Positions 33,715 through 45,290 of a stretch of 64,000 bases of DNA are shown one piece after another. The position numbers were made by a program, and so were the translations under genes. The DNA is from Prosopocoilus inquinatus (Eukaryota > Arthropoda > Insecta > Coleoptera > Lucanidae). The notes beneath the pieces are model-generated. The model had not been told where the DNA came from. It did no database searches and saw nothing but the letters and a program-made list of their open reading frames with translations. Numbering within the stretch: position 1 is the stretch's first letter; each line of letters opens with the position of its first letter. The DNA lies in assembly GCA_036172665.1 (NCBI GenBank), contig CM069872.1, positions 24,928,001-24,992,000 of the forward strand, in the 5' to 3' direction.

Positions 33715-34716
33715 GTGAACAGAATTGTAGATATTTACAATCATCAAAAAGACAGGTCATTTGACACATTTGATTCTGAAAAGTTTCTAATAATGGTTAA
33801 CATCGAAGGCCGACCTCAAGAATTTGAAGTTGACACCGGAGCAGGATTTACGTTGCTTCCAGAAAAGAAATTTCAAGATTTGAATACTGGAAAGAATCTC
33901 GAACCAACAGACCTTGCGTTTCGATCACACACAAAGAACGTTTTTCTACCATTGGGAAAAGTGCAAGTCAATGTTGAATATCAAGGTAAAATGTCAAAAG
34001 AAGAACTGTATGTGGTATCGGATGGGCATGCTCCTCTCCTAGGAAGAATTTGGACTCGACATTTAAAAATTAACCTGTACGATTTAGAAAACAATGATTC
34101 AAAACTCGAAGACAAGAACATTTTATCAATTTCACCTGTTGACATTCAAAATGCTTTTCCAGAAATTTTTAAACAAAAAGTAGGATGTGTACCAAAATTT
34201 GTCATCAAACTTCAACTTCGTAAAGGAGCAAAACCTTGCTACACACCAGAAAGAAATGTACCCTACGCATTACGACAAGAAGTTGAAAAAGAACTGGATA
34301 ATCTCGAAGCGGTTGGAATCATATCAAAGTTAACAACAAGTGACTGGGGTTCACCTCTAGTTGTTATTCCCAAAGGCGATGGTTCAGTTCGACTTTGTGT
34401 GGACTATAAGGTTGGTGTAAATGATTTATTCATCAATACTAACTATCCAATTAAGAAAATCGACGAAATTCATAACACCCTTCAAGATTCAAAATATTTT
34501 TGCCGATTAGACTTGTTCAAGGCCTATATACATTTCAGAACAGATAAAGAAAGTAACTTCATCCAGACCATCTCCACACATCGAGGAAGGTATCGAATGA
34601 ATAGGTTAAGTATTGGAATAAAAACGGCACCAGCAGAATTTAACCGGGTAATGGATCAAATCCTGAAGGGATTGCAGAAGACTATTGCCTATTTCGATAC
34701 ATTTTCCACGGGGTAA
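33715..34716 (+). pseudogene. pol: Protease and N-terminal RT of the second gypsy
   Basis: Frame +1. The protease has FEVDTGAGFTLLPEKKF (about 33815-33870), with an intact D-T-G-A, and a later L-L-G-R. RT follows with WGSPLVVIPKGDGSVRLCVD (about 34345-34405), CRLDLFKAYIHF (first catalytic Asp) and KTAPAEFNRVMDQILKGL. The active-site box reads Y-F-D-T-F where Y-x-D-D-I/L is expected (about 34690-34704), so the second aspartate is lost. The frame then shifts to +2. The start given is the first one in the frame, not a real polyprotein start. In the whole element this domain would follow gag. Confidence 0.85.
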
Positions 34717-36235
34717 CAAAAGAAGAACGCAAAAAAAAAATCTTTTTGCTTGTCTCCAGAGACTGTATAAATATGACTTGCACCTTAATAAAAATAAACG
34801 TACATATTTTCAGACCCACATTGAGTACCTAGGATACACGATCCAACAGAACAAAATATCTAAATCGCCATCAAAAGTAGAAGCAATTATTAATATGCCC
34901 CGTCCGAAGAACTTATCAGAATTACGCCGATTCTTGGGAATGGTAACATATTATTCTCGCTTCTTACCCGACGTTTCAACCATTTCAGCACCACTAAGAA
35001 CATTACTTAGAAAACATCAAAAGTATTTTTGGATAGCTAAATGTGAGTCAGCTTTTATTAAACTCAAAAATGAAATAGCAAGTGATAGAGTCGTAATGCC
35101 ATTTAATCCAAATCTACCTGTTTTGCTCACAACAGATGCAAGTCCAACAGGAATTGCGGCAGTACTATCGCATGTCATCAATGATACAGAACAATCAATT
35201 GCTTTTGCTTCTCGTTCCCTAACCAATGCCGAACAAAATTATTCACAACTTGACTGCGAAGCGCCTGCAATTGTGTTTCGAACATATTATTTTTTTGATT
35301 ACCTTTTTGGAAGTCATTTTACATTAATAACATATAACGAGCCTTTGACAAGAATTTTTCATCCAAAGGCCAAATCACCAAAAATGACTTCAGCTCGACT
35401 TTTACGATATGCATCTTTCCTGGCTGGATTCAACTACACGGTAAAATTCAAGAAGAGCGCCGACAATCAAAATGTGGATTGTTTGTCAAGAGCTCCAATC
35501 AAACAGAACAAATTTTCTTCGGACATGGCGATCAACGAGGAAGTTCATCGAATCTGTTCATCTGTAGTATTTGAAATATCCACGGAATACTTGACACCTG
35601 ATCGTATTATACAGGAAACTGAAAAGGATGAAGAATTGTTAAATATCAAGAAAGAAATTCAATCAAAATCACTAGGTAGTGATTACATTTTAAATGGTGG
35701 AAATCTGTTCAAAAATAATCGAATCGTGATACCAAAAAGTCTCCAGTCTAAAATTTTAAATGAGCTCCATGCTACACACATTAGCATTACGAAAATGAAA
35801 CAATTAGCACGTCGCTACTGTACCCGGAAAAATATTGACAAAGACATAGAAAAACTTGTAAAATCTTATGCAGATTGTTTATCAATTAAACACAATCTCG
35901 CAAAGGCACCTGTTCATCATTGGGATATTCCTGATAACAATTGGGACCGGATTCACATCGATTATGCTGGACCCTTTCAAGGATTTTATTTTCTTTTGCT
36001 GATCGATGCTAAATCTCGTTGGACAGAAATCGGAATACTTCGTGATGCATCGAATAAAACAAAAACTATTACCTTACAGAACAGGATGTTTGCAACTCAT
36101 GGGTTTCCTCTTGTTATGGTATCGGATAATGCATCTATTTTCACAAGTGAACCATTTAGAAATTATTGTCGAAAAATTGGCATAAAACAAAAATTCATTG
36201 CTCCAGGACATCCAGCAGTCTTGCCGAAAGAAATG
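34712..36235 (+). pseudogene. pol: RT thumb, RNase H and integrase of the second gypsy
   Basis: Frame +2. The RT tail shows THIEYLGYTIQQNKIS and LRRFLGMVTYYSRFLPD. RNase H shows LLTTDASPTGIAAVLSH and ends near N-V-D-C-L-S-R-A. Integrase begins with a His-His-x-Cys zinc motif (ELHATHISI, later Y-A-D-C, where the first Cys of the C-x-x-C pair is Tyr). Its core has D in IHIDYAGPF (about 35957) and D in MVSDNASIF (about 36125). The frame breaks near 36205-36225, just before the catalytic Glu, which lies in the next frame. Confidence 0.85.
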
Positions 36236-36687
36236 TTCAAACTTTAAAAGAACGCTTAAAGGCAATGTCAAATGAAGTACTACAAATCAACCTGAAGATC
36301 CAGAAAATTCTTTTCCGCTACAGAGCAACACCTCTAGCATGTGGGAAGTCACCATCAGAATTGTACTTGGATCGACAAATTCGAATCAAGCTTGACGCAA
36401 TGCGACCTTATCATGAAAAAAATTCTAATCAAGATATCATACCCCGTACGAGATCTTTGCAAGTAGGAGAGAGAGTACAAACAAGATATTTCGTCAACAA
36501 TAAGTTAACGTGGAAATTTGGTGTGGTTAAACAGAAACTTGGAAACCTTCATTATATCATACTACTAGATGGAGGAAAAACTGTCAAGCGCCATATCAAC
36601 CAACTTCAAAAATCGGATATAAAAAAGAAGGAAGTCAAGTTTAGTGATCCAGTAACACCGGATAGAACAGAACACTCTGCTATGTAA
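36220..36687 (+). pseudogene. pol: Integrase C-terminus of the second gypsy
   Basis: Frame +1 reads LAERNVQTLKERLKAM (with the catalytic Glu), then Y-R-A-T-P-L, L-Y-L-D-R-Q, and a C-terminal barrel-like part with VGERVQTRYF, W-K-F-G-V-V, and G-K-T-V-K-R-H-I-N-Q-L. It stops at 36685-36687. About 10 bases appear to be missing between this part and the preceding frame. Confidence 0.8.
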
Positions 36688-36900
36688 TATGACGCGCTAC
36701 GTTACCAGTTGAAGAGAGGAAGCAGAACGAACATGCAACACCAGAACTTCAAAAAGCACAGGGGGAATCTGCATGCACTATGCTAGTACTTCGAAGATCA
36801 ACTCGAAACCGACGACCTCCTGATTATTTAAGACTGTGATGTGTATTATTATATAGTAATTTCATTACCTTCATTTACTAAGTACCATTTTCCAATTCAG

Positions 36901-37060
36901 TAGGAGAGAATTGTTGTATCCTCTACTCTTATAAAAATGAATATGCTTTAAAAAACAAGTATGCGTTGTTTACAATAGTGATAAAAATTATTATGATCTG
37001 TCAAGATATAAAATTATGTGCAATATAATATAAATTGGGTTTATTTGACCCTTTTCTATT
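36901..37060 (+). repeat. Possible 3' LTR start of the second gypsy
   Basis: A purine run (TAGGAGAGAA) is followed by TGTTGTATCC (36912) and a TATAAAA box near 36930, as at an LTR border. No second copy exists in the window to prove it, and the far end is unknown. Confidence 0.4.
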
Positions 37061-39259
37061 TCATTACGACACAACAAAAACCCAATAAATAAGTTTGACC
37101 CGGTACATTTTCTAGTATTAAGATATCTATTTTTTCCTAATTTCAAAAATACGCGTATGTATAATTTGCCCTACATTTGCTTTAATACTTTGCGATAATT
37201 AAGTTTGAAATTATTATATTTTAGTATAATTATTATTTTCTTAATTTACTTCCTATAATATTAATTTGCCTTAGCTGTTAGAAATTTGTCATATAAATTG
37301 TCCCAGTCTTTTAGTTACGATTAACTCTTGTCGACTATAATAAAATTAGTAAATTGCGAAAAATGTGAAAATAAATATAGAAAAACGATAAGTATATTTT
37401 TGAAATCAGAAAAAAAATCTTTCTTAATCAGAGAAAATATACTTAATGTGTTTGTTAGGTTTCTGATGGCTATTTATTTTATTTATGTTGTTTTATCTGT
37501 TTCACATCATATTAAGTTTTACTGTATAGTTTGCAAAATTTAGAATTGAAGTTAACCTTTTTCTGATGAAAAAAGTACAGGAATTTAGTTTTATTGAAAA
37601 TACGTATTAAGAAAACATGAAAACATGTCTCAGAAACATTATTCCTAACTTTCAGAAGAAGTAGCCTATAATTTTGAATCGTTTTTAATAATTTTTCATG
37701 TCTTCATAATAAGTTGGAATTAATTAAATTTTTGTAGTGGCTGGAAATAAATAGTTATTTTTTGCATTGAGATTATTTCTAGTTTTCATTTTCTTTATTT
37801 AATTTTGACTTGACTTCATAAACAGTCAACGTTTCGCTCGTGTGTTCCCATCATATTTCTGTACGGTTCAACATTTAAAAAAATTGTACTTACAATTTTC
37901 ATCGGACAAGAATCAACTTCAATTAAAAATTTTATAATTGCACCTAAAGGTTGTTTTTCGCTCAACTCAATATTTGTGTAGTGATGAACACCAATGTTTT
38001 AACAATTCTGCTTGCGATTGAATTAACAACATGATTTTTCTCCATGTGATTAATTTCTTATCTGAAAGGAAGCCATTTGAAAAACGTTTTAAAGTGATAA
38101 TCAAACGGAGAATCTAAAAAGTGAACTGGATTAAACTGGTCCCAGACAGCGGCAGTCCAAGTACGGAACCACCGTTACGTTGTTAGCCGCGCTCACATCT
38201 CATCATATATGACTACTCGGGCTTTCGCGCAGTTAGATATCCTCAGAATATTCACAATTGCAAATTCCAGTAGATAACAATAACTCTTCGCTGCTTTTGA
38301 ATATGTAAAATATAATAAGTTATTATACAAATATGTATTTAAAATCGAGCGGCGCCCGACCGCTACTGACACTGAGGTTTCTGGCGCGCATCTCTCGCAG
38401 ACATTTAACCAGTACAATACTGTGAGTAACGCCCCTTTCATGAATGCACTACTTCTCTGACTCGGCGATTGTTCAATATTTCTAGTTGCGACAAGCCCGC
38501 AAATACGTAGAGCCGCCTAGATGTTGTATTTATAATATCTCGCCGCTTCGTTGCAATAATAATCCGAACCACTTCTTTAATCCTTTCAATGGTGATAATG
38601 ATAATTTTATGCAACGTACAGTTTGCGAGGCTGGCGGTGTGAGCAAGTAATTAATTATATAAGAGCACTAAACACCTAAAAACAGTAATAAAATCGAGAC
38701 GGCGCCGCACAGTGGGGCCGAGATGAAAAAAACCCATTTTACAAGATGGTTAATTTGTTGATCTAACTGACTTTTCTTACATTATTTTAGCCTTAGAATC
38801 TGTCTGTGATAATGGTTTTGTGGTAAAATTTTTTTTTCATCTAATATAAGGGCTTAAATCTTATTCATTGAGTTATTAACCTTAAACAGAGTAATGTTCT
38901 GTAATTCCGCCAGCTTCATGGATTATTTTAAAAAATTACTCCATTATATATTTGGTTAGTACAGACTAACAGCTTTATCTAAAAAAAATAATTACTCTTT
39001 AAAGAAGCTTAGACGTAAGAATTAAGCCGAAATTAGATTTCTGGGCGTAATACGAATTTTCACTAAGCGTACAAAAAAAGCTTCACTTTCCTACGGTTTG
39101 TAACATTTTTTTTCTGAAAGCTATAATATTAGACTAACTACCCTAAAAAATTCATAGCCGCAATCAACCGCATGCGATATATATTAATTGAATACGAAGT
39201 TGAGTAGAGATGCGGAAAACAGCGTCAGCAGTCCGTATAAACATGATTTGTTGAATCAA
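37061..39259. other. Mostly AT-rich non-coding region
   Basis: No gene recognised. It contains a CATCGGACAAGAATCAACTTC stretch at 37905 (see 10816-12155) and a GC-richer patch at 38100-38720 that includes GCGCCGCACAGTGG. That word recurs, direct, near 40485. Possibly transposon ends. Confidence 0.4.
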
Positions 39260-39757
39260 GGAGGCTAACAGAGCTCCTTATTGTCAGTTTGTAATAAATA
39301 GAAACGTTCCGCACATTAAAATGATTATACCTTATAGTGAGTTGTGTAAGTTCATTTCAATTACGTTGGAAAATTATTTGCAGGAGAAGTATTCAGAACT
39401 AAATGACGATGAAATCGGCCGTATCTGTGCGGAAATAAGTAAACGGTTTCTATCCGTGTTACAATAAAACTAATTTTAAGAAGACATACAAAGAATGGTT
39501 GGACGGCGAATTTACTATTACTTTTGACTCACAATCAGCGCAAGCGAATTATTTGCAGAGAAGTGGCAGACCGCTCGAGAATTTTGAAGATTGTGGTTCT
39601 AAAGCAAAAAAAATATAAAGTAAATGACTTTAGAGCCTCACACTCTCAGGTTCTTATTGATGTTGCTGCTTCATCGTCATTTGAAAATCAAAAACAATTG
39701 TCTTTCGAACCCGATGAGGCTTTGGGATTAATTGTTTTTATTCTTTGTGGACAGTAA
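39260..39757 (+). pseudogene. Fragment of an unplaced transposon-like protein
   Basis: A short N-terminal-like frame (from ATG near 39320, E-L-C-K-F-I-S) passes through a stop into KKTYKEWLDGEFTITFD and, in a shifted frame, RSGRPLENFEDCGSKAKKI, V-N-D-F-R-A-S-H-S. A G-R-P-x-x-x-F-E(D) box followed by a basic patch is common at the start of several arthropod transposon-encoded proteins. I cannot name the family. Frames are broken. Confidence 0.35.
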
Positions 39758-40703
39758 TCTTAAAATGCCAGAATTTCACTAAATTTCTGTGAATTGATAG
39801 CACGTAGACACAAACACGATTCCACTGACAAAATTATTATTGTACTCAGATCATAAAAAAATCAAGTTCATTGTTCGCATTATGCAAATAAGTCGTTTTA
39901 CGATTTCAATTCAAAGTTAAATGTTCGTGTTTTGTGTTTTTCCTTCGAAAGTCTATTGCTGTTGTGACACATTCAAGTATTCCAGTGACCACCAACAAGT
40001 TTAAATGTCAATTTTTAATCCATTTTTGATATCAAAAACTACACAGGTTAGACCCCCCCCCTCCCATGTCTACAGTTATTTGATTTGCTTTTTGAAGGGC
40101 TATCTATGTTTAACGGGTGGGACACTTACTCTGAATCACCCTGTATAAATTCATGGACGTAGTCACTTTCATAATTATCATACCTTAAAATATAAATAAC
40201 TCTCCATGCTGTTTTCATTACTTTTTTACATATTCTTCCAGAATTAAAAGAAAGTTGGCAAAATCTAAAAGCATTGTCGTTAAGCGTTAAATTCCCTTAA
40301 AAATAAATGATCCCTTTAAAAAATCGATGAGAAAATTTTCAAAAATTTCGTCCAAATTTAGGTAGTCCGATAAATTTTTTGAAACTTTGAGAAAGTCAAA
40401 AATTGTTATTTAGTACCTTCTTAAAGTTTCCCGAGTTTCACTTCGATTGGACAAAAATTCTGGAAATAACAGGTTTTTTCCATAAATCCGCGCCGCACAG
40501 TGGCGAAATCAAGGAATTAGCTGGATAAAAGTGTAAAATGGCCCTTTATCGCATTTCTCTCATTTTCTCTTTTGGCTCATATTGATGAAAATCAATTGAC
40601 AGTATGTTCAGTTATATAATTCACTCAAACAAGCCATGAAAGCAACGTAGTTCATCTGTTAAACGGTAATGACCGAACGCGGGAATTTATGCAGCGCGTC
40701 AAT
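39758..40703. other. AT-rich non-coding region
   Basis: No gene recognised. A half MITE end (GACACTTACTCTGAATCACC, then CTGTATAAA) lies near 40130. Confidence 0.45.
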
Positions 40704-41063
40704 ATACTGTTACGTTTCTAGGGTTTATGTTTATTTATTTAAACGAATAAAACACTCGGTAAAAAACTTAACCGTAATTTAATAACGCTTATAAACTAAT
40801 TTATTTGTAACAATTTATTTACACACTAAAATCTAACTTCGACGGTCGCTAGTTAGAACTCGACTGACTCCTGAGTCCACCCCGGGCGATTTTATATCCT
40901 TTGCTGCCCTCTCGAATTTTCTAACGCTGGAAGATTCGAGTTTGTTCCATCGCCGGAAAAGTCTAGTCTGTTCGATGTAGACCCCGGTGGCGTGGCAGCC
41001 AATGACGCATAACGAACCGACTTCTTGACGCCTTGAGCTAAGCCGGGTGGCGCGCCACAATAC
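40704..41063 (-). mobile_element. Solo LTR of the macro-domain gypsy family
   Basis: 40708-41059 is the reverse complement of the LTR at 1628-1948 / 7603-7920. It starts TGTTACGTTTCTAGGGTTTA and ends GGCGCGCCACA. It is flanked by ATAC on both sides (40704-40707 and 41060-41063), which is GTAT read in the element orientation, the same 4-bp target as the full element. A solo LTR results from recombination between the two LTRs of a former full insertion. Confidence 0.93.
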
Positions 41064-41205
41064 ATTGCGTTGAATCGTTGTTCAGACATAGCAAAATAGC
41101 AAGTAAAACTAAACTCACAATTATTTACTCATTAATAGATTTTAGAGCAAAACGGCAAAGGAAAATATTATTCAGAATATTAAAATGCACTTAATATCAT
41201 ATTTA

Positions 41206-41550
41206 ATTTTTGCAGCCGTTTTCTTTTAAAATTGTAAAAATCTTCTGAAAATGCACTTAGTTTACTAACAAGGTAGCTATGACCGAAAAATATTTAAGTA
41301 CTTGTAGAAAGTGACAACTTCAAAATTTGCAATTTTTGCACTTTTTCGGAGTTACGGAGTGTTATAATACTCTGTAACTGGGTGTTATAATACTCCGTTA
41401 CAATGATTACAAAACGGCAAGGGGAATCAAACTTTCCTAAGTGCAAAAATAGCAAATTTTGAAGTATACAAATATCTAAATATTTGTCGGTCATAGCTAA
41501 CTTATTAGTAAACTAAGTGCCATTAGAAAAAAAGCGGCTGCAAAATTTAC
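41206..41550. mobile_element. Foldback element
   Basis: TTTTTGCAGCCG, GCACTTAGTTTACTAA and TAGCTATGACCGA on the left return inverted as TCGGTCATAGCTA, TTAGTAAACTAAGTGC and CGGCTGCAAAA on the right, around a centre with GTGTTATAATACTC units. About 345 bp, non-coding. Confidence 0.7.
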
Positions 41551-41735
41551 GGGGGGTTTCACAAAAAAATTGTTAATCAAGGATTAATTTAATTCTCTGA
41601 TTAAGGAACGTCATTGTGAAGTTAACAATAGATTTGAAACAACCAATTACATTGTTTCACCCACCAATCACAGGCTTTAAACACGCTGTTAAAATAATCA
41701 GTGATTAAATAATTTTTGTGAAACTGGGGGTTAAA
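41551..41735. mobile_element. Small MITE, GGGGGTTTCACAAAAA ends
   Basis: GGGGGTTTCACAAAAAAATT (41552) is opposed by TTTTTGTGAAACTGGGGGTT (to about 41733). Inner AATCAAGGATTAATT words are also partly inverted. Non-coding. Confidence 0.6.
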
Positions 41736-42234
41736 GTTCTAAATTTTAAAAGATTACAATTTTCATTATAAATAGTTAATATTTGATTTAGCTGCTATAA
41801 AATTGTGTTTTTGTTGGACTTACAACGAATCACCAGAACTTTTGCTCAGGAAGTAACACAGTTTTAGTTTTTTGCAGAAACATTTGCCTTTTTTGCCATT
41901 TTTAAAATTATAGCTCTCTAGATTTGATAATATTTTCTCTGATTTCAAACAGAATAATACACTTCTGATTGCATTTCTTTGTTTTTTTTGTGTCATTTTA
42001 AAATTATGTCCGTCTAGGTTTCACAATATTTTTTCTGATTTGATATAGAATAATACACTACTGTTAGAAATCATTTCAATGATAAAAGATGAGACGTTGT
42101 CTATCTGCGATATCGAGCGTCTGTAAATAATGTCAACTATCAGTGCTACTTTTTCCAGCCAATGTAAAAATATTTAATACTTTTTCTAGTAGGAACTTTT
42201 CTTTCGTAAACCGTAAATTCTTTTCTATAAATTC
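41736..42234. other. AT-rich spacer
   Basis: No gene recognised; it abuts the tail of the LINE. Confidence 0.45.
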
Positions 42235-42285
42235 ATAATAATAATAATAATAATAATAATAATATAATAATAATATTTATTCACA
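42235..42285 (-). repeat. (ATT)n tail of the LINE
   Basis: AATAATAATAAT-type run on the plus strand, placed exactly at the 3' end of the minus-strand LINE. It is a simple-repeat tail as made by target-primed reverse transcription. Confidence 0.8.
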
Positions 42286-42437
42286 TCCAGTAGATCATAC
42301 AATATGATATTGGACACGTCATAATACATTTGAATGGTGTAATATTTGACAAGACAACACTTTAAAATAAAATTACTTAACAATTGTTAAATGTTATTGA
42401 TTAGATGTAAAAGACAAAATATCACAGAAATTTCAAG

Positions 42438-44252
42438 TTACTCAGGAAATGAATTGTCATTCAAGAACTCACCAAAAGTATAATAGCACTTTTGAATTAA
42501 TAAATTAGTTAGTTTTGTTCTAAATGCTCTATCACCTAAGTTCTTAAAACTTTGTGGAATTTTATTGTAACTAGTAATTGCTAGGTACTTTGGTGACTTT
42601 CTGTAAAATGTTAATTTGTGACGGGGGAATTCTAGCGAAAAACCATTTCGAGTATTATAATTATGGTATGAATTTAGTGTTTCCCACCGAAGTGCATTTT
42701 CTTTCGCATAATTTATCAACTGAAAAATTAAAATTCCTGTCACTGTCATTATTTTCCATTTTCTAAAAATATTTCGGCAACTTGTTCGAAAATTTACTTC
42801 TTCCATGAAACGTAGCGCTCTCTTTTGTAATATTAAAACGCGTTCAAATTCGCTACTTGATCCCCAAACAATTGTGGCATAAGAAATCAAAGAATGAAAT
42901 TTTGAAAAGTAATACATTCTCAATACATCGGCATTTACAGACCTTCTCAGATGCTTCAGTGTAAAGCAAATTGAGGCTAACTTGTTACATAAAGTATCAA
43001 TGTGTTTTTTCCACTTACATTTGCTATCGACGACAATACCCAAAAATTTGGTATCGTCGCTTCGTTTAATAGTATTATTTTGATAACGGATGAGTAAACT
43101 ATGATCAGGTTCTTTTGTTACAGTAAAATTAATGTAAAAAGATTTATTAGTATTAAGAATTAAATCATTTGTAGCATAATACGTTCCAGTAAGCATTAAA
43201 TCAGATTTTGCTTTTGAAAAAGCATGGTTAGTATCGTTACCATGAATCAATAGAGACGTGTCGTCGGCGAAAATTGTAGCATTAGTAAGAGGGAAGTCAT
43301 TTATGTATAATATGTACAAAAGAGGTCCTAAAACAGATCCCTGTGGGATACCTCGATTTAGTTTGGACATTTCGGATTTAGAGCTTTTATATGCAACACA
43401 CTGAGTTCTATTATGAAGATAGCTATAAAACCAGTCCCAGGTTGTACCTCTAATGCCATATGCATCTAATTTTTCTAATAATGTGTTATGATTTACCAAA
43501 TCAAATGCTTTGCTGAAATCCAAAAAGAGGCCTAGGCAAGTTTCACCTTTATCCATGTACAAATACAACTCGTTCAAAAATGTTAAGATTGCAGATGTAG
43601 TGCAGCGCCCTTTACGAAAACCAAATTGATTAATATTCAATAAATTCTGCTTTTCAAGAAAGAATAATAGTTTTTTGCTAACAATTTTTTCGATTATTTT
43701 AGAAAATGAGCTTAACAAAGAAATCGGTCTGTAGTTTTCAATTAACAGTTTGGATCCCTTTTTATATATAGGTTTAATTTCTGCTATCTTGAGTTTTTCT
43801 GGAAATACTTCCTGACTAAATGAGTTATTTACTATCATAGTAAGTGGTGTTACAATTTCTGATATGCAATGTTTTAAAATAAATGAGCTTATGTTATCAT
43901 AACCTGCACTAAAAGTTGATTTAAGTGAAGATACAACTTTCAGAATGTCTTCTTCAATTACTGGACTAAGAAAAAATGAAGAAATATTTTTAGGTATACT
44001 AGCAGGTTCATGATTTACTTTATGGGCGTTTCTCGGAGTATCAGCTACATTATTGAAATATTTATTAAAGTGTGAAGCTATTAAGTTCGGGTCTTCAACT
44101 AATTGATCATTAATTGTTAGTTTTATATTATCAACTGGATTTAGTTTTTTGTTAGACTTAATAATATTCCAAGCAGTTTTCGACTTTTGAGTCGAATGTA
44201 ACATAAGAGAATTATTATATTGCCTTTTAGCCAGAGATATTACTTTCTTCTA
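42438..44252 (-). pseudogene. LINE ORF2, reverse transcriptase part
   Basis: About 600 residues, continuous with the endonuclease part in the same frame but separated from it by a TAG at 44250-44252. RT motifs in order: FSAGYDNISSFILKHC, IAEIKPIYKKGSKLLIENYR, PISLLSSFSKIIEK, QFGFRKGRCTTSA, LFLDFSKAFDLVNH (first catalytic Asp), RGIPQGSVLGPLLYILYIND, and the active site FADDTSLL (about 43265). After it come the thumb-like region K-F-L-G-I-V-V-D and a C-terminal part near 42760-42440 ending in a short basic/aromatic stretch. All catalytic residues are intact. The single TAG is the only inactivating change seen in this part, so the copy is young or recently silenced. Confidence 0.9.
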
Positions 44253-45290
44253 AACCGTTTTGTAGCGTTTATAATATTCTTTAATTGAATCTTGACCCGT
44301 TAAGCATAGCTTACACAGTTCTTTAAGTCTATTAGATGATATTTTTATCCCTTTTGTGATCCATTTACACGAGTTATTATTTCTACTTTTCTTATATGTA
44401 ATTGGGAAAGCTATATCGTACTTCTCCTGCACCGTATATATAAATTTATCATACTGATCATTTACCTTATTACAATTTAAAACTTCGGTCCAGTCAACGT
44501 CTCTTAATAAAACTTTAAACATGTTTAAGTTGTATTTATTTTTTATTTGGCTACACGGAAATTTATTAGGTGTTAAGTTAGGTGTGTGATTAGTAGTATA
44601 CATAGAGAATGTTTGGGCGCTATGATCACTTAAACCATTGTGAATTACAGAAGTGCTAAATAATTCACGTGGATATGATGTGCAAATATTATCTATACAG
44701 TTTTTACCCCTAGTGGGCTCACTTATTGTGGGTAATATATTGTAGCAACTGAATAGATCCTTTAATTTATGTAATTCTAAAGATGGATTTAAGAAATTAA
44801 CATTAAAATCGCCACAGAGTATTATATGATGATTTTTAAACTTGCTAGCAATTTCTAATGCTGCATTCAACTTGACTAGAAATGTCTCAAAATTTCCATT
44901 GCCACTCCTATATACCGTTAGAATAATTAAATTAATATTGTACATGGACAATTTTATGGCAGCGCATTCAAAATGCAATTCAGTGGATAAACCCTTAATA
45001 GATTCAATGCTAGTATTTTCTATGTAAATTTTCGCTAGTATTACCACACCGCCATGTGAATGTACTGTTCTACTATAACGAGCACTAATATGAAAGTCAA
45101 TTAAACCTACATTATCTATGTTATTTTTTACAAACCAGTGTTCACAAAAACATAAAATATCGAAATTACAATCATTTAAAAAAAACCTCCATTTCTTCTA
45201 TTTTATTTCCCAGACATTGGATATTTTGGTGAAGTATGTTAATTACGTTGACTTTTCCAATATTTTTCCCACTGTTAAAAAACGATTGTT
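44253..45290 (-). CDS. LINE ORF2, APE-type endonuclease part
   Basis: The frame is open from about 45290, overlapping the 3' end of ORF1. It starts like other APE endonucleases: ILHQNIQCLGNKIEEME (Asn motif), then FDILCFCEHW with the catalytic Glu, SHGGVVILAK, V-Y-R-S-G-N-G-N, LCGDFNVNFLNP (Asp and Asn), and GLSDHSAQ near the end with Asp-His. All the main catalytic motifs are present. The enzyme would nick target DNA so that the RT can prime on it. It runs into the RT part through a single in-frame TAG. No ATG precedes the Asn motif, so the start may rely on reinitiation or on ORF1 overlap. Confidence 0.88.

Larger units (their letters stand above)
33600..37060 (+). mobile_element. Second Ty3/gypsy element, 5'-truncated
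   Basis: A pol region of PR-RT-RH-IN order, different from the element at 1.6-7.9 kb. No gag and no 5' LTR are seen upstream, where ATCGAT-type repeats begin. Downstream of integrase a basic RRSTRNRRPPDYL tail (about 36797-36835) closes pol. A purine run and a possible LTR start follow. Confidence 0.85.
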
